A DNA stretch of 64,000 nucleotides from Rhipicephalus microplus (lineage: Eukaryota; Arthropoda; Arachnida; Ixodida; Ixodidae): positions 5,982,001 through 6,046,000 of the forward strand of contig NC_134701.1 of NCBI RefSeq assembly GCF_043290135.1, in the 5' to 3' direction. Shown one piece after another: positions 44,150 to 54,953 of this stretch. The position numbers were made by a program, and so were the translations under genes. How positions within the stretch are numbered: the stretch's first letter is position 1; each line of letters starts with the position of its first letter. A model generated the notes under the pieces. It was given only the letters and a program-made list of their open reading frames with translations. It ran no database searches and was not told the DNA's origin.

Positions 44150-44831
44150 AGATGCGGAGCATCTTATACTCGCGCCTTGTAGTGCGCCGTCCGCGCCGTC
44201 CGCGCCGTCCGCACCGCTTCTCAAACATTCGACAGCTGACGCGCGCGCATGCGCCGTCGCGCCTTCGCCCACTCTTCGACCATCTGTGCATCCCTTCCTC
44301 CTCTACACACCGCGCGTGCTTCACTCCTCCACTATCTGTGCACCCTTCCTCCTCTACACACAGCGTTCGACATCTACAATTCTCCTGATTCTCCAGTGGA
44401 CGCGCATGTGGCGTCGCGCTTCGAAAACATTCTACAGCTGACAGTGCATGCGCCGTCGAGCTGTATATATACTCAAGGTCGGCGCTCGCTCGCTCAGTTG
44501 CCGCTCGTCGGTTGGTTTGTACGGCGCGTCGACGTCCAAGGTCGCGGTGAAATGAATTCCAACGAATCCACAAACACAATGATCGACGTCCCTTCGACCA
44601 GCGCCGCCCTTTCGCATACGTGTGTACGTGTTCACTAATTTAACACCCCCTCCTACAACCACGTTAACAAATTTAGCCATCGACCCAAGTAAGTCGCAAT
44701 TTAACACCCCATTTCACAACCACGTTAACCAATTTAGCCATCGACCCAAGTAAGTCGCACTTTAACACCCCGTTAACCAATTATATGCTCCGCAACCTCC
44801 TCAGTGTTCCCCCGAGGGAAGCTGCGGGCAA
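44150..44831 (+). mobile_element. TIR-bounded insert, copy 5
   Basis: Same element; left inverted repeat 44151-44162. The right one (44785-44796) has one mismatch, CGCAAC for CGCATC. The short frame stops at CACTAA. Confidence 0.68.
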
Positions 44832-47130
44832 TTTTTTTTCTTTGGGCTGATAGCTTTGAAGATATGTTCTGATGGTGGTGAGAGTGGAGCACGACTGTCT
44901 CCGTGGCGCAATTGGCTAGCACGATCGGCTGTTAACCGAAAGGTTGGAGGTACGAGCCCACCCGGTGGTGGTGCGGCGCTTTTTTTTTGGGCTGATAGCT
45001 TTGAAGATATGTTCTGATGGTGGTGAGAGTGGAGCACGACTGTCTCCATGGCGCAATTGGCTATTCGATCGGCTGTTAACTGAAAGGTTTGAGGTTCGAG
45101 CCCTTCCGGGAGTGGTGTGTTGCTTTTTTTATTTTGGGCAGATAGCTTTGAAGATATGTAATGATGGTGGTGAGAGTGGAGCACGACTGTCTCCGTGGCG
45201 CAATTGGCTAGCGCGATCGGCTGTTAACCGAAAGGTTGGAGGTACGAGCCCACCCGGCGGTGGTGCGGCGCTTCTTTTTCTTTGGGCTGATAGCTTTGAA
45301 GATATGTTCTGATAGTGGTGAGAGTGGAGCACGACTGTCTCCATGGCGCAATTGGCTATTCGATCGGCTGTTAACTGAAAGGTTTGAGGTTCGAGCCCTT
45401 CCGGGAGTGGTGCGGCGCTTTTTTTTCTTTGGGCTGATAGTTTTGAAGAAATGTTCTGATGGAGGTGAGAGTTGAGCACGTCTGTCTCCGTGGCGCAATT
45501 GGCTAGCGCGGTCGGCTGTTAACCGAAAGGTTGGAGGTACGAGCCCACCCGGTGCTGGTGCGGCGCTTTCTTTTCTTTGGGCTGATAGCTTTGAAGATAT
45601 GTTCTGATGGTGGTGAGAGTGGAGCACGACTGTCCCCGTGGCGCAATAGGCTAGCGCGATCGGCTGTTAACCGAAAGGTTGGAGGTTTGAGCCCTCCCGG
45701 GAGTGGTGTGTTGCTTTTTTTTTCTTTGGGCTGATAGCTTTGAAGATATGTTCTCGTGGTGGTGAGAGTGGAGCACGACTGTCTCCGTGGCGCTATTGGC
45801 TAGCGCGATCGGCTGTTAACCGAAAGGTTGGAGGTTCGAGCCCACCCGGTGGTGGTGCGGCGCTTTTTTTCTTTGGGCTAAAAGGTTTGAAGATGTGTTC
45901 TGATGGTGGTAAGAGTGGAGCACGACTGTCTCCGTGGCGCAATTGGCTAGCGCGATCGGCTGTTAACCGAAAGGATGGAGGTTCGAGCCCTCCCGGGAGT
46001 GGTGTGTTGCTTTTTTTATTTTGGGCTGATAGCTTTGAAAATATGTTCTGATGGTGGTGAGTCGGGAGCAGGACTGTCTCCGTGACGCAATTGGCTAGCG
46101 CGATCGGCTGTAAACCGAAAGGTTGGAGGTACGAGCCTACCCGGTGGAGGTGTGGCGCTTTTTTTTCTTTGGGATGATAGCTTTGAAGATATGTTCTGAT
46201 GGTGGTGAGAGTGGAGCACGACTGTCTCCCTGGCGCAATCGGCTAACGCGATCGGCTGTTAACCGGAAGGTTGGAGGTACGAGCCCTCCCGGGAGTGGTG
46301 TGTTGCTTTTTTTATTTTGGGCTGATAGCTTTGAATATATGTTCTGATGGTGGTGAGAGTGGAGCACGACTGTCTCCGTGGCGCAATTGGCTAGCGCGAT
46401 CGGCTGTTAACCGAAAGGTTGGAGGTAGGAGCCCACCCGGTAGTGGTGCGGCGCTTTTTTTTCTTTGGGCTGATAGCTTTGAAGATATGTTCTGATGGTG
46501 GTGAGAGTGGAGCACGACTGTCTCCATGGCGCAATTGGCTATTCGATCGGCTGTTAACTGAAAGGTTTGAGGTTCGAGCCTTTCCGGGAGTGGTGTGTTG
46601 CTTTTTTTATTTTGGGCTGATAGCTTTGAAGATATGTAATGATGGTGGTGAGAGTGGAGCACGACTGTCTCCGTGGCGCAATTGGCTAGCGCGATCGGCG
46701 GTTAACCGAAAGGTTGGAGGTACGAGCCCACCCGGTGGTGGTGCGGCGCTTTTTTTTCTTTGGGCTGATAGCTTTGAAGATATGCTCTGATGGTGGTGAG
46801 AGTGGAGCACGACTGTCTCCGTGGCGCAATTGGCTAGCGCGATTGGCTGTTAACCGAAAGGTTGGAGGTACGAGCCCACCCGGTGGTGGTGTGGCGCTTG
46901 TTTTTCTTTGGGCTGATAGCTTTGAAGATATGTTCTGATGGTGGTGAGAGTGGAGCACGACTGTCTCCGTGGCGCAATTGGCTAGCGCGATCGGCTGTTA
47001 ACCGAAAGGTTGGAGGTTCGAGCCCTCCCAGGAGTGGTGTGTTGCTTTTTTTGTTTTGGGCTGATAGCTTTGAAGATATGTATTGATGGTGGTGAGAGTG
47101 GAGCACGACTGTCTCCGTTGCGCAGTTGGC

Positions 47131-47161
<31 letters not shown>

Positions 47162-47198
47162 AGGTACAAGCCCACCCGGTGGTGGTGCGGCGCTTTTT
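44832..47198 (+). repeat. tRNA-Asn-derived satellite array, block 7
   Basis: About 16 units forming the second 3049-bp copy, essentially the sequence of 41783-44149. Nothing else is seen. Confidence 0.92.
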
Positions 47199-47880
47199 AG
47201 ATGCGGAGCATCTTATACTCGCGCCTTGTAGTGCGCCGTCCGCGCCGTCCGCGCCGTCCGCACCGCTTCTCAAACATTCGACAGCTGACGCGCGCGCATG
47301 CGCCGTCGCGCCTTCGCCCACTCTTCGACCATCTGTGCATCCCTTCCTCCTCTACACACCGCGCGTGCTTCACTCCTCCACTATCTGTGCACCCTTCCTC
47401 CTCTACACACAGCGTTCGACATCTACAATTCTCCTGATTCTCCAGTGGACGCGCATGTGGCGTCGCGCTTCGAAAACATTCTACAGCTGACAGTGCATGC
47501 GCCGTCGAGCTGTATATATACTCAAGGTCGGCGCTCGCTCGCTCAGTTGCCGCTCGTCGGTTGGTTTGTACGGCGCGTCGACGTCCAAGGTCGCGGTGAA
47601 ATGAATTCCAACGAATCCACAAACACAATGATCGACGTCCCTTCGACCAGCGCCGCCCTTTCGCATACGTGTGTACGTGTTCACTAATTTAACACCCCCT
47701 CCTACAACCACGTTAACAAATTTAGCCATCGACCCAAGTAAGTCGCAATTTAACACCCCATTTCACAACCACGTTAACCAATTTAGCCATCGACCCAAGT
47801 AAGTCGCACTTTAACACCCCGTTAACCAATTATATGCTCCGCAACCTCCTCAGTGTTCCCCCGAGGGAAGCTGCGGGCAA
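47199..47880 (+). mobile_element. TIR-bounded insert, copy 6
   Basis: It lies exactly 3049 bp after copy 5 and shares its right-end mismatch. Inverted repeats are at 47200-47211 and 47834-47845. Confidence 0.68.
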
Positions 47881-48351
47881 TTTTTTTTCTTTGGGCTGAT
47901 AGCGTTGAAGATATGTTCTGATGGTGGTGAGAGTGGAGCACGACTGTCTCCGTGGCGCAATTGGCTAGCACAATCGGCTGTTAACCGAAAGGTTGGAGGT
48001 ACGAGCCCACCCGGTGGTGGTGCGGCGCTTTTTTTTTTGGGCTGATAGCTTTGAAGATATGTTCTGATGGTGGTGAGAGTGGAGCACGACTGTCTCCATG
48101 GCGCAATTGGCTATTCGATCGGCTGTTAACTGAAAGGTTTGAGGTTCGAGCCCTTCCGGGAGTGGTGTGTTGCTTTTTTTATTTTGGGCAGATAGCTTTG
48201 AAGATATGTAATGATGGTGGTGAGAGTGGAGCACGACTGTCTCCGTGGCGCAATTGGCTAGCGCGATCGGCTGTTAACCGAAAGGTTGGAGGTACGAGCC
48301 CACCCGGTGGTGGTGCGGCGCTTCTTTTTCTTTGGGCTGATAGCTTTGAAG

Positions 48352-48355
48352 ATAT
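48352..48355 (+). other. Empty paralogue of the element C target site
   Basis: The left flank CTTCTTTTTCTTTGGGC... and right flank ATATGTTCTGATAGTGG of element C are joined here without an insertion. A second such site is at 25739-25742. Confidence 0.8.
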
Positions 48356-49864
48356 GTTCTGATAGTGGTGAGAGTGGAGCACGACTGTCTCCATGGCGCA
48401 ATTGGCTATTCGATCGGCTGTTAACTGAAAGGTTTGAGGTTCGAGCCCTTCCGGGAGTGGTGCGGCGCTTGTTTTTCTTTGGGCTGATAGCTTTGAAGAA
48501 ATGTTCTGATGGTGGTGAGAGTTGAGCACGTCTGTCTCCGTGGCGCAATTGGCTAGCGCGGTCGGCTGTTAACCGAAAGGTTGGAGGTACGAGCGCACCC
48601 GGTGCTGGTGCGGCGCTTTCTTTTCTTTGGGCTGATAGCTTTGAAGATATGATCTGATGGTGGTGAGAGTGGAGCACGACTGTCTCCGTGGCGCATTTGG
48701 CTAGCGCGATCGGCTGTTAACCGAAAGGTTGGAGGTTCGAGCCCTCCCGGGAGTGGTGTGTTGCTTTTTTTATTTTGGGCTGATAGCTTTGAAAATATGT
48801 TCTGATGGTGGTGAGTCGGGAGCAGGACTGTCTCCGTGGCGCTATTGGCTAGCGCGATCGGCTGTTAACCGAAAGGTTGGAGGTTCGAGCCCACCCGGTG
48901 GTGGTGCGGCGCTTTTTTTCTTTGGGCTAAAAGGTTTGAAGATGTGTTCTGATGGTGGTAAGAGTGGAGCACGACTGTCTCCGTGGCGCATTTGGCTAGC
49001 GCGATCGGCTGTTAACCGAAAGGTTGGAGGTTCGAGCCCTCCCGGGAGTGGTGTGTTGCTTTTTTTATTTTGGGCTGATAGCTTTGAAAATATGTTCTGA
49101 TGGTGGTGAGTCGGGAGCAGGACTGTCTCCGTGACGCAATTGGCTAGCGCGATCGGCTGTAAACCGAAAGGTTGGAGGTACGAGCCTACCCGGTGGAGGT
49201 GTGGCGCTTTTTTTTCTTTCGGCTGATAGCTTTGAAGATATGTTCTGATGGTGGTGAGAGTGGAGCACGACTGTCTCCCTGTAGCAATCGGCTAACGCGA
49301 TCGGCTGTTAACCGGAAGGTTGGAGGTACGAGCCCTCCCGGGAGTGGTGTGTTGCTTTTTTTATTTTGGGCTGATAGCTTTGAATATATGTTCTGATGGT
49401 GGTGAGAGTGGAGCACGACTGTCTCCGTGGCGCAATTGGCTAGCGCGATCGGCTGTTAACCGAAAGGTTGGAGGTACGAGCCCACCCGGTGGTGGTGCGG
49501 CGCTTTTTTTTCTTTGGGCTGATAGCTTTGAAGATATGTTCTGATGGTGGTGAGAGTGGAACACGACTGTCTCCATGGCGCAATTGGCTAGCGCGATTGG
49601 CTGGTAACTGAAAGGTTTGAGGTTCGAGCCTTTCCGGGAGTGGTGTGTTGCTTTTTTTATTTCGGGCTGATAGCTTTGAAGATATGTAATGATGGTGGTG
49701 AGAGTGGAGCACGACTGTCTCCGTGGCGCAATTGGCTAGCGCGATCGGCGGTTAACCGAAAGGTTGGAGGTACGAGCCCACCCGGTGGTGGTGCGGCGCT
49801 TTTTTTTCTTTGGGCTGATAGCTTTGAAGATATGCTCTGATGGTGGTGAGAGTGGAGCACGACT

Positions 49865-49938
49865 GTCTCCGTGGCGCAATTGGCTAGCGCGATTGGCTGG
49901 TAACCGAAAGGTTGGAGGTACGAGCCCACCCGGTGGTG
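49865..49938 (+). pseudogene. tRNA-Asn-like body with anticodon changed to GGT (Thr)
   Basis: The anticodon loop reads CTGGTAA, with GGT at 49899-49901. The body is otherwise a normal type B unit with T loop TACGAGC and T stem GGAGG/CCACC (one mismatch). A related unit with CTGGTAACTG is at about 49602, and a duplicate at about 62170. It is probably a decayed copy. Confidence 0.58.
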
Positions 49939-50898
49939 GTGTGGCGCTTGTTTTTCTTTGGGCTGATAGCTTTGAAGATATGTTCTGATGGTGGTGAGAG
50001 TGGAGCACGACTGTCTCCGTGGCGCAATTGGCTAGCGCGATCGGCTGTTAACCGAAAGGTTGGAGGTTCGAGCCCTCCCAGGAGTGGTGTGTTGCTTTTT
50101 TTGTTTTGGGCTGATAGCTTTGAAGATATGTATTGATGGTGGTGAGAGTGGAGCACGACTGTCTCCATGGCGCAATTGGCTATACGATCGGCTGTTAACT
50201 GAAAGGTTTGAGGTTCGAGCCTTTCCGGGAGTGGTGTGTTGCTTTTTTTATTTTGGGCTGATAGCTTTGAAGATATGTTCTGATAGTGGTGAGAGTGGAG
50301 CACGACTGTCTCCATGGCGCAATTGGCTATTCGATCGGCTGTTAACTGAAAGGTTTGAGGTTCGAGCCCTTCCGGGAGTGGTGCGGCGCTTTTTTTTCTT
50401 TGGGCTGATAGCTTTGAAGAAATGATCTGATGGTGGTGAGAGTTCAGCACGTCTGTCTCCGTGGCGCAATTGGCTAGCGCGGTCGGCTGTTAACGGAAAG
50501 GTTGGAGGTACGAGCCCACCCGGTGCTGGTGCGGCGCTTTCTTTTCTTTGGGCTGATAGCTTTGAAGATATGTTCTGATGGTGGTGAGAGTGGAGCACGA
50601 CTGTCCCCGTGGCGCAATAGGCTAGCGCGATCGGCTGTTAACCGAAAGGTTGGAGGTTTGAGCCCTCCCGGGAGTGGTGTGTTGCTTTTTTTTTCTTTGG
50701 GCTGATAGCTTTGAAGATATGTTCTCGTGGTGGTGAGAGTGGAGCACGACTGTCTCCGTGGCGCTATTGGCTAGCGCGATTGGCTGTTAACCGAAAGGTT
50801 GGAGGTTCGAGCCCACCCGGTGGTGGTGCGGCGCTTTTTTTCTTTGGGCTAAAAGGTTTGAAGATGTGTTCTGATGGTGGTAAGAGTGGAGCACGACT

Positions 50899-50972
50899 GT
50901 CTCCGTGGCGCAATTGGCTAGCGCGATCGGCTGTTAACCGAAAGGTTGGAGGTTCGAGCCCTCCCGGGAGTG
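50899..50972 (+). tRNA. tRNA-Asn(GTT)-like gene, type A copy
   Basis: Body identical to 31769-31842, with intact A and B boxes and a T7 run downstream. The acceptor stem has the same weakness. Confidence 0.42.
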
Positions 50973-52101
50973 GTGTGTTGCTTTTTTTATTTTGGGCTGA
51001 TAGCTTTGAAAATATGTTCTGATGGTGGTGAGTCGGGAGCAGGACTGTCTCCGTGACGCAATTGGATAGCGCGATCGGCTGTAAACCGAAAGGTTGGAGG
51101 TACGAGCCTACCCGGTGGAGGTGTGGCGCTTTTTTTTCTTTGGGCTGATAGCTTTGAAGATATGTTCTGATGGTGGTGAGAGTGGAGCACGACTGTCTCC
51201 CTGGCGCAATCGGCTAACGCGATCGGCTGTTAACCGGAAGGTTGGAGGTACGAGCCCTCCCGGGAGTGGTGTGTTGCTTTTTTTATTTTGGGCTGATAGC
51301 TTTGAATATATGTTCTGATGGTGGTGAGAGTGGAGCACGACTGTCTCCGTGGCGCAATTGGCTAGCGCGATCGGCTGTTAACCGAAAGGTTGGAGGTACG
51401 AGCCCACCCGGTGGTGGTGCGGCGCTTTTTTTTCTTTGGGCTGATAGCTTTGAAGATATGTTCTGATGGTGGTGAGAGTGGAGCACGACTGTCTCCATGG
51501 CGCAATTGGCTATACGATCGGCTGTTAACTGAAAGGTTTGAGGTTCGAGCCTTTCCGGGAGTGGTGTGTTGCTTTTTTTATTTTGGGCTGATAGCTTTGA
51601 AGATATGTAATGATGGTGGTGAGAGTGGAGCACGACTGTCTCCGTGGCGCAATTGGCTAGCGCGATCGGCGGTTAACCGAAAGGTTGGAGGTACGAGCCC
51701 ACCCGGTGGTGGTGCGGCGCTTTTTTTTCTTTGGGCTGATAGCTTTGAAGATATGCTCTGATGGTGGTGAGAGTGGAGCACGACTGTCTCCGTGGCGCAA
51801 TTGGCTAGCGCGATTGGCTGTTAACCGAAAGGTTGGAGGTACGAGCCCACCCGGTGGTGGTGTGGCGCTTGTTTTTCTTTGGGCTGATAGCTTTGAAGAT
51901 ATGTTCTGATGGTGGTGAGAGTGGAGCACGACTGTCTCCGTGGCGCAATTGGCTAGCGCGATCGGCTGTTAACCGAAAGGTTGGAGGTTCGAGCCCTCCC
52001 AGGAGTGGTGTGTTGCTTTTTTTGTTTTGGGCTGATAGCTTTGAAGATATGTATTGATGGTGGTGAGAGTGGAGAACGACTGTCTCCGTGGCGCAATTGG
52101 C

Positions 52102-52132
<31 letters not shown>

Positions 52133-52169
52133 AGGTACAAGCCCACCCGGTGGTGGTGTGGCGCTTTTT

Positions 52170-52851
52170 AGATGCGGAGCATCTTATACTCGCGCCTTGT
52201 AGTGCGCCGTCCGCGCCGTCCGCGCCGTCCGCACCGCTTCTCGAACATTCGACAGCTGACGCGTGCGCATGCGCCGTCGCGCCGTCGCCCACTCTTCGAC
52301 CATCTGTGCATCCCTTCCTCCTCTACACACCGCGCGTGCTTCACTCCTCCACTATCTGTGCACCCTTCCTCCTCTACACACCGCGTTCGACATCTACAAT
52401 TCTCCTGATTCTCCAGTGGACGCGCATGTGGCGTCGCGCTTCGAGAACATTCAACAGCTGACAGTGCATGCGCCGTCGAGCTGTATATATACTCAAGGTC
52501 GGCGCTCGCTCGCTCAGTTGCCGCTCGTCGGTTGGTTTGTACGGCGTGTCGACGTCCAAGGTCGCGGTGAAATGAATTCCAACGAATCCACAAACACAAT
52601 GATCGACGTCCCTTCGACCAGCGCCGCCCTTTCGCATACGTGGGTACGTGTTCACTAATTTAACACCCCCTCCTACAACCACGTTAACCAATTTAGCCAT
52701 CGACCCAAGTAAGTCGCAATTTAACACCCCATTTCACAACCACGTTAACCAATTTAGCCATCGACCCAAGTAAGTCGCACTTTAACACCCCGTTAACCAA
52801 TTATATGCTCCGCATCCTCCTCAGTGTTCCCCCGAGGGAAGCTGCGGGCAA
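52170..52851 (+). mobile_element. TIR-bounded insert, copy 7
   Basis: Inverted repeats at 52171-52182 and 52805-52816 are perfect. The short frame stops at CACTAA. Single-base changes (ACGCGTGCGC, GTGGGTACG) separate it from copies 5 and 6, so it is not a product of the last 3049-bp step. Confidence 0.7.
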
Positions 52852-53471
52852 TTTTTTTTCTTTGGGCTGATAGCGTTGAAGATATGTTCTGATGGTGGTG
52901 AGAGTGGAGCAGGACTGTCTCCGTGGCGCAAACGGCTAACACGATCGGCTGTTAACCAAAAGGTTGGAAGTACAAGCCCTCCCGGGATTGGTGTGTTGCT
53001 TTTTTTATTTTGGGCTGATAGCTTTGAAGATATGTTCTGATGGTGGTGAGAGTGGAGCACGACTGTCTCCGTGGCGCAATTGGCTAGCACGATCGGCTGT
53101 TAACCGAAAGGTTGGAGGTACGAGCCCACCCGGTGGTGGTGCGGCGCTTTTTTTGGGCTGATAGCTTTGAAGATATGTTCTGATGGTGGTGAGAGTGGAG
53201 CACGACTGTCTCCATGGCGCAATTGGCTATTCGATCGGCTGTTAACTGAAAGGTTTGAGGTTCGAGCCAATCCGGGAGTGGTGTGTTGCTTGTTTTATTT
53301 TGGGCAGATAGCTTTGAAGATATGTAATGATGGTGGTGAGAGTGGAGCACGACTGTGTCCGTGGCGCAATTGGCTAGCGCGATCGGCTGTTAACCGAAAG
53401 GTTGGAGGTACGAGCCCACCCGGTGGTGGTGTGGCGCTTCTTTTTCTTTGGGCTGATAGCTTTGAAGATAT
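52852..53471 (+). repeat. tRNA-Asn-derived satellite array, block 9
   Basis: About four units between insert copy 7 and element C. They match the units after the other inserts (for example 30524-31145). The block ends with the ATAT target duplication 53468-53471. Confidence 0.92.
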
Positions 53472-53608
53472 TGTAACGGTAGGATGAGAACGACGAAGAA
53501 GACAAAGAGGAGGACGATGTTGTCAGATCTGTGAGCCAACTGGGCGCCATCTTGTCCACCACCGAGTTTATTCCTCGTTTTATAAAGTAAAGTTATTCTC
53601 CCGTAACA
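53472..53608 (+). repeat. 5' LTR of Gypsy element C (137 bp)
   Basis: It starts TGTAACGGTA and ends TCCCGTAACA. TATAAAG lies near its right end, within TTTTATAAAGTAAAG. It equals 58436-58572 by eye. The terminal GTAACA is shared with the element B LTR. Confidence 0.95.
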
Positions 53609-53612
53609 TCAT

Positions 53613-53625
53613 TGGTGGGAGGTGC
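53613..53625 (+). other. Primer-binding site of element C
   Basis: TGGTGGGAGGTGC begins 4 bases after the LTR, as in element B, but with one extra G. It would pair with a tRNA ending CACCTCCCACCA. I cannot name that tRNA with confidence. Confidence 0.5.
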
Positions 53626-53682
53626 GGGGTACTCACTTCACGCAAAACGGAGCTTCGTAGCGGGCGCCTAGTGGTCTCCCCC

Positions 53683-54897
53683 ATGGCGACTGCAGTCAAC
53701 AATGCCGACCCTTCCCCGACTACCGTGCCTTCTCCAACTACGTCCGTGCTTTCTCCAACTGGACCGTCAACCCTCATCTTGGAGCCCCCGAGAGATCCAG
53801 GTACCTTTTCTGGCACTGATGGCATTGACGTAGAAGCCTGGCTGAAGTCATACGAACGAGTGGGTGTACGTATGCGATGGGATCCAACGCTCATGCTGGC
53901 CAACGTGATTTTTTATCTCAGAGGTACCGCAAAGGTCTGGTACGAGACGCACGAGGAAGAACTGACTAGCTGGGAGTTATGCAAGCAAAAGCTCCGGGAG
54001 CTATTTGGCAGGCCTGTGGGAAGTCAACGCGCCGCCCAAAACGAGCTCGCACGTCGAGTTCAGACGTGCACCGAATCATACCTCACGTACATTCAGGACG
54101 TGCTCGCTTTGTGCCGCAAGGTAGACTCGCAGATGTCCGAAGCCGATAAGGTTGACCATATTATTAAGGGCATAGCAGATGACGCCTTTCACCTTCTTGT
54201 GTTCAAGAATTCATCTACGGTCCACGACATTATTTCTGAATGCCGGCGCTTTGAAGAAGCGAAGAGCCGCCGTGTTCTCCACCAGTTTGCCCGGCTTCCA
54301 AACACGGCTGCAACATCCACATGCGAAGACCCTCGCCTGCCTTCTACGGAAAGTCCCGGTGACGTTGTCCGTATTGTCCGTCGGGAAATAGAAGCCGCAG
54401 CTCCACTCGTGTCAGCCTCCCCCAACTCCGAAAGCTATCACGCCACCGTCTCTCTCATACAGACCGTCGTGAGGCAAGAACTGGCCAACGCCGGCTTAAA
54501 CGTCTGCTCCATTCATCGTCCAGACTACGCCACACCAAATCCACCCGTGACTGTTCCGCCCAACCGACGTTTTTCTGCCAGCCCACATTATCGCGACCCG
54601 GCGGTATGGCGCACCCCAGACGACCGGCCGATATGCTTCAATTGCGGTCGTATAGGCCACATTTCGCGTCACTGCCGTGCTTGGTCCAGCTCTGCTCCGT
54701 GGCCTCACCCTCCGCCCCATCGCCCACCTGTCTGGAATTCACGCTCATCACCGAAAACAGAGCCGCTAACGCCTGAGAATTCCTCGCGCCCCCGATCCAG
54801 CCGCTCCCCTTCGCCACAACGCCGTTTCTCCCGCTCGCCCCCATCTCGCCGATCGCCGTCCCCAAGCTCGTTCCGGCGTTCACCTCCGGAAAACTGA
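53683..54897 (+). CDS. gag: Gag of Gypsy element C
   Basis: 404 residues from the ATG at 53683 (context CCCATGG) to the TGA at 54895. An in-frame GTG upstream is not a likely start. After a Ser/Thr/Pro-rich leader comes a capsid-type domain like that of element B, with matching Trp, Tyr-Glu-Arg, Phe-Tyr-Leu and Val-Trp-Tyr-Glu motifs. One CCHC knuckle is at Cys318, Cys321, His326, Cys331 (from base 54634). The C-terminal 60 residues are strongly Arg/Ser/Pro-rich. The frame ends in GGAAAAC followed by TGA, as in element B apart from the stop codon used. Confidence 0.92.
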   Translation: MATAVNNADPSPTTVPSPTTSVLSPTGPSTLILEPPRDPGTFSGTDGIDVEAWLKSYERVGVRMRWDPTLMLANVIFYLRGTAKVWYETHEEELTSWELCKQKLRELFGRPVGSQRAAQNELARRVQTCTESYLTYIQDVLALCRKVDSQMSEADKVDHIIKGIADDAFHLLVFKNSSTVHDIISECRRFEEAKSRRVLHQFARLPNTAATSTCEDPRLPSTESPGDVVRIVRREIEAAAPLVSASPNSESYHATVSLIQTVVRQELANAGLNVCSIHRPDYATPNPPVTVPPNRRFSASPHYRDPAVWRTPDDRPICFNCGRIGHISRHCRAWSSSAPWPHPPPHRPPVWNSRSSPKTEPLTPENSSRPRSSRSPSPQRRFSRSPPSRRSPSPSSFRRSPPEN

Positions 54898-54953
54898 CGG
54901 GAGCAGCTCTTGGAGGTGATGCTGCAATACCGACCCGATCCCAAAATCCTCTA
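54888..54953 (+). promoter_or_regulatory. Predicted -1 frameshift signal of element C
   Basis: GGAAAAC (54888-54894) is followed by the gag TGA, an 8-base spacer, GCAGC (54903-54907), a 13-base loop and GCTGC (54921-54925). TGGAGG in the loop (54911-54916) can pair with CCTCTA (54948-54953), using one G-U pair, after a 22-base connecting loop. Spacer and loop lengths equal those of element B. The change of CCTCCA to CCTCTA keeps pairing possible. Confidence 0.65.

Larger units (their letters stand above)
41790..48600 (+). repeat. 3049-bp tandem repeat carrying the insert, two copies plus a partial third
   Basis: Copy 1 is about 41790-44838, copy 2 about 44839-47887, and a partial copy runs to about 48600. 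Marker units, the insert and its mutated right inverted repeat (GCAAC for GCATC) all recur at an offset of 3049 bp. The insert is thus part of the repeat unit and was copied with it. Copies 1 and 2 look identical in the stretches I compared. Confidence 0.85.
47881..52169 (+). repeat. tRNA-Asn-derived satellite array, block 8
   Basis: About 29 units. It holds the donor half of the 12274-bp-spaced duplication (49605-51726), a GGT-anticodon unit (49865) and an empty paralogue of the element C target (48352). No protein gene is supported. Confidence 0.92.
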
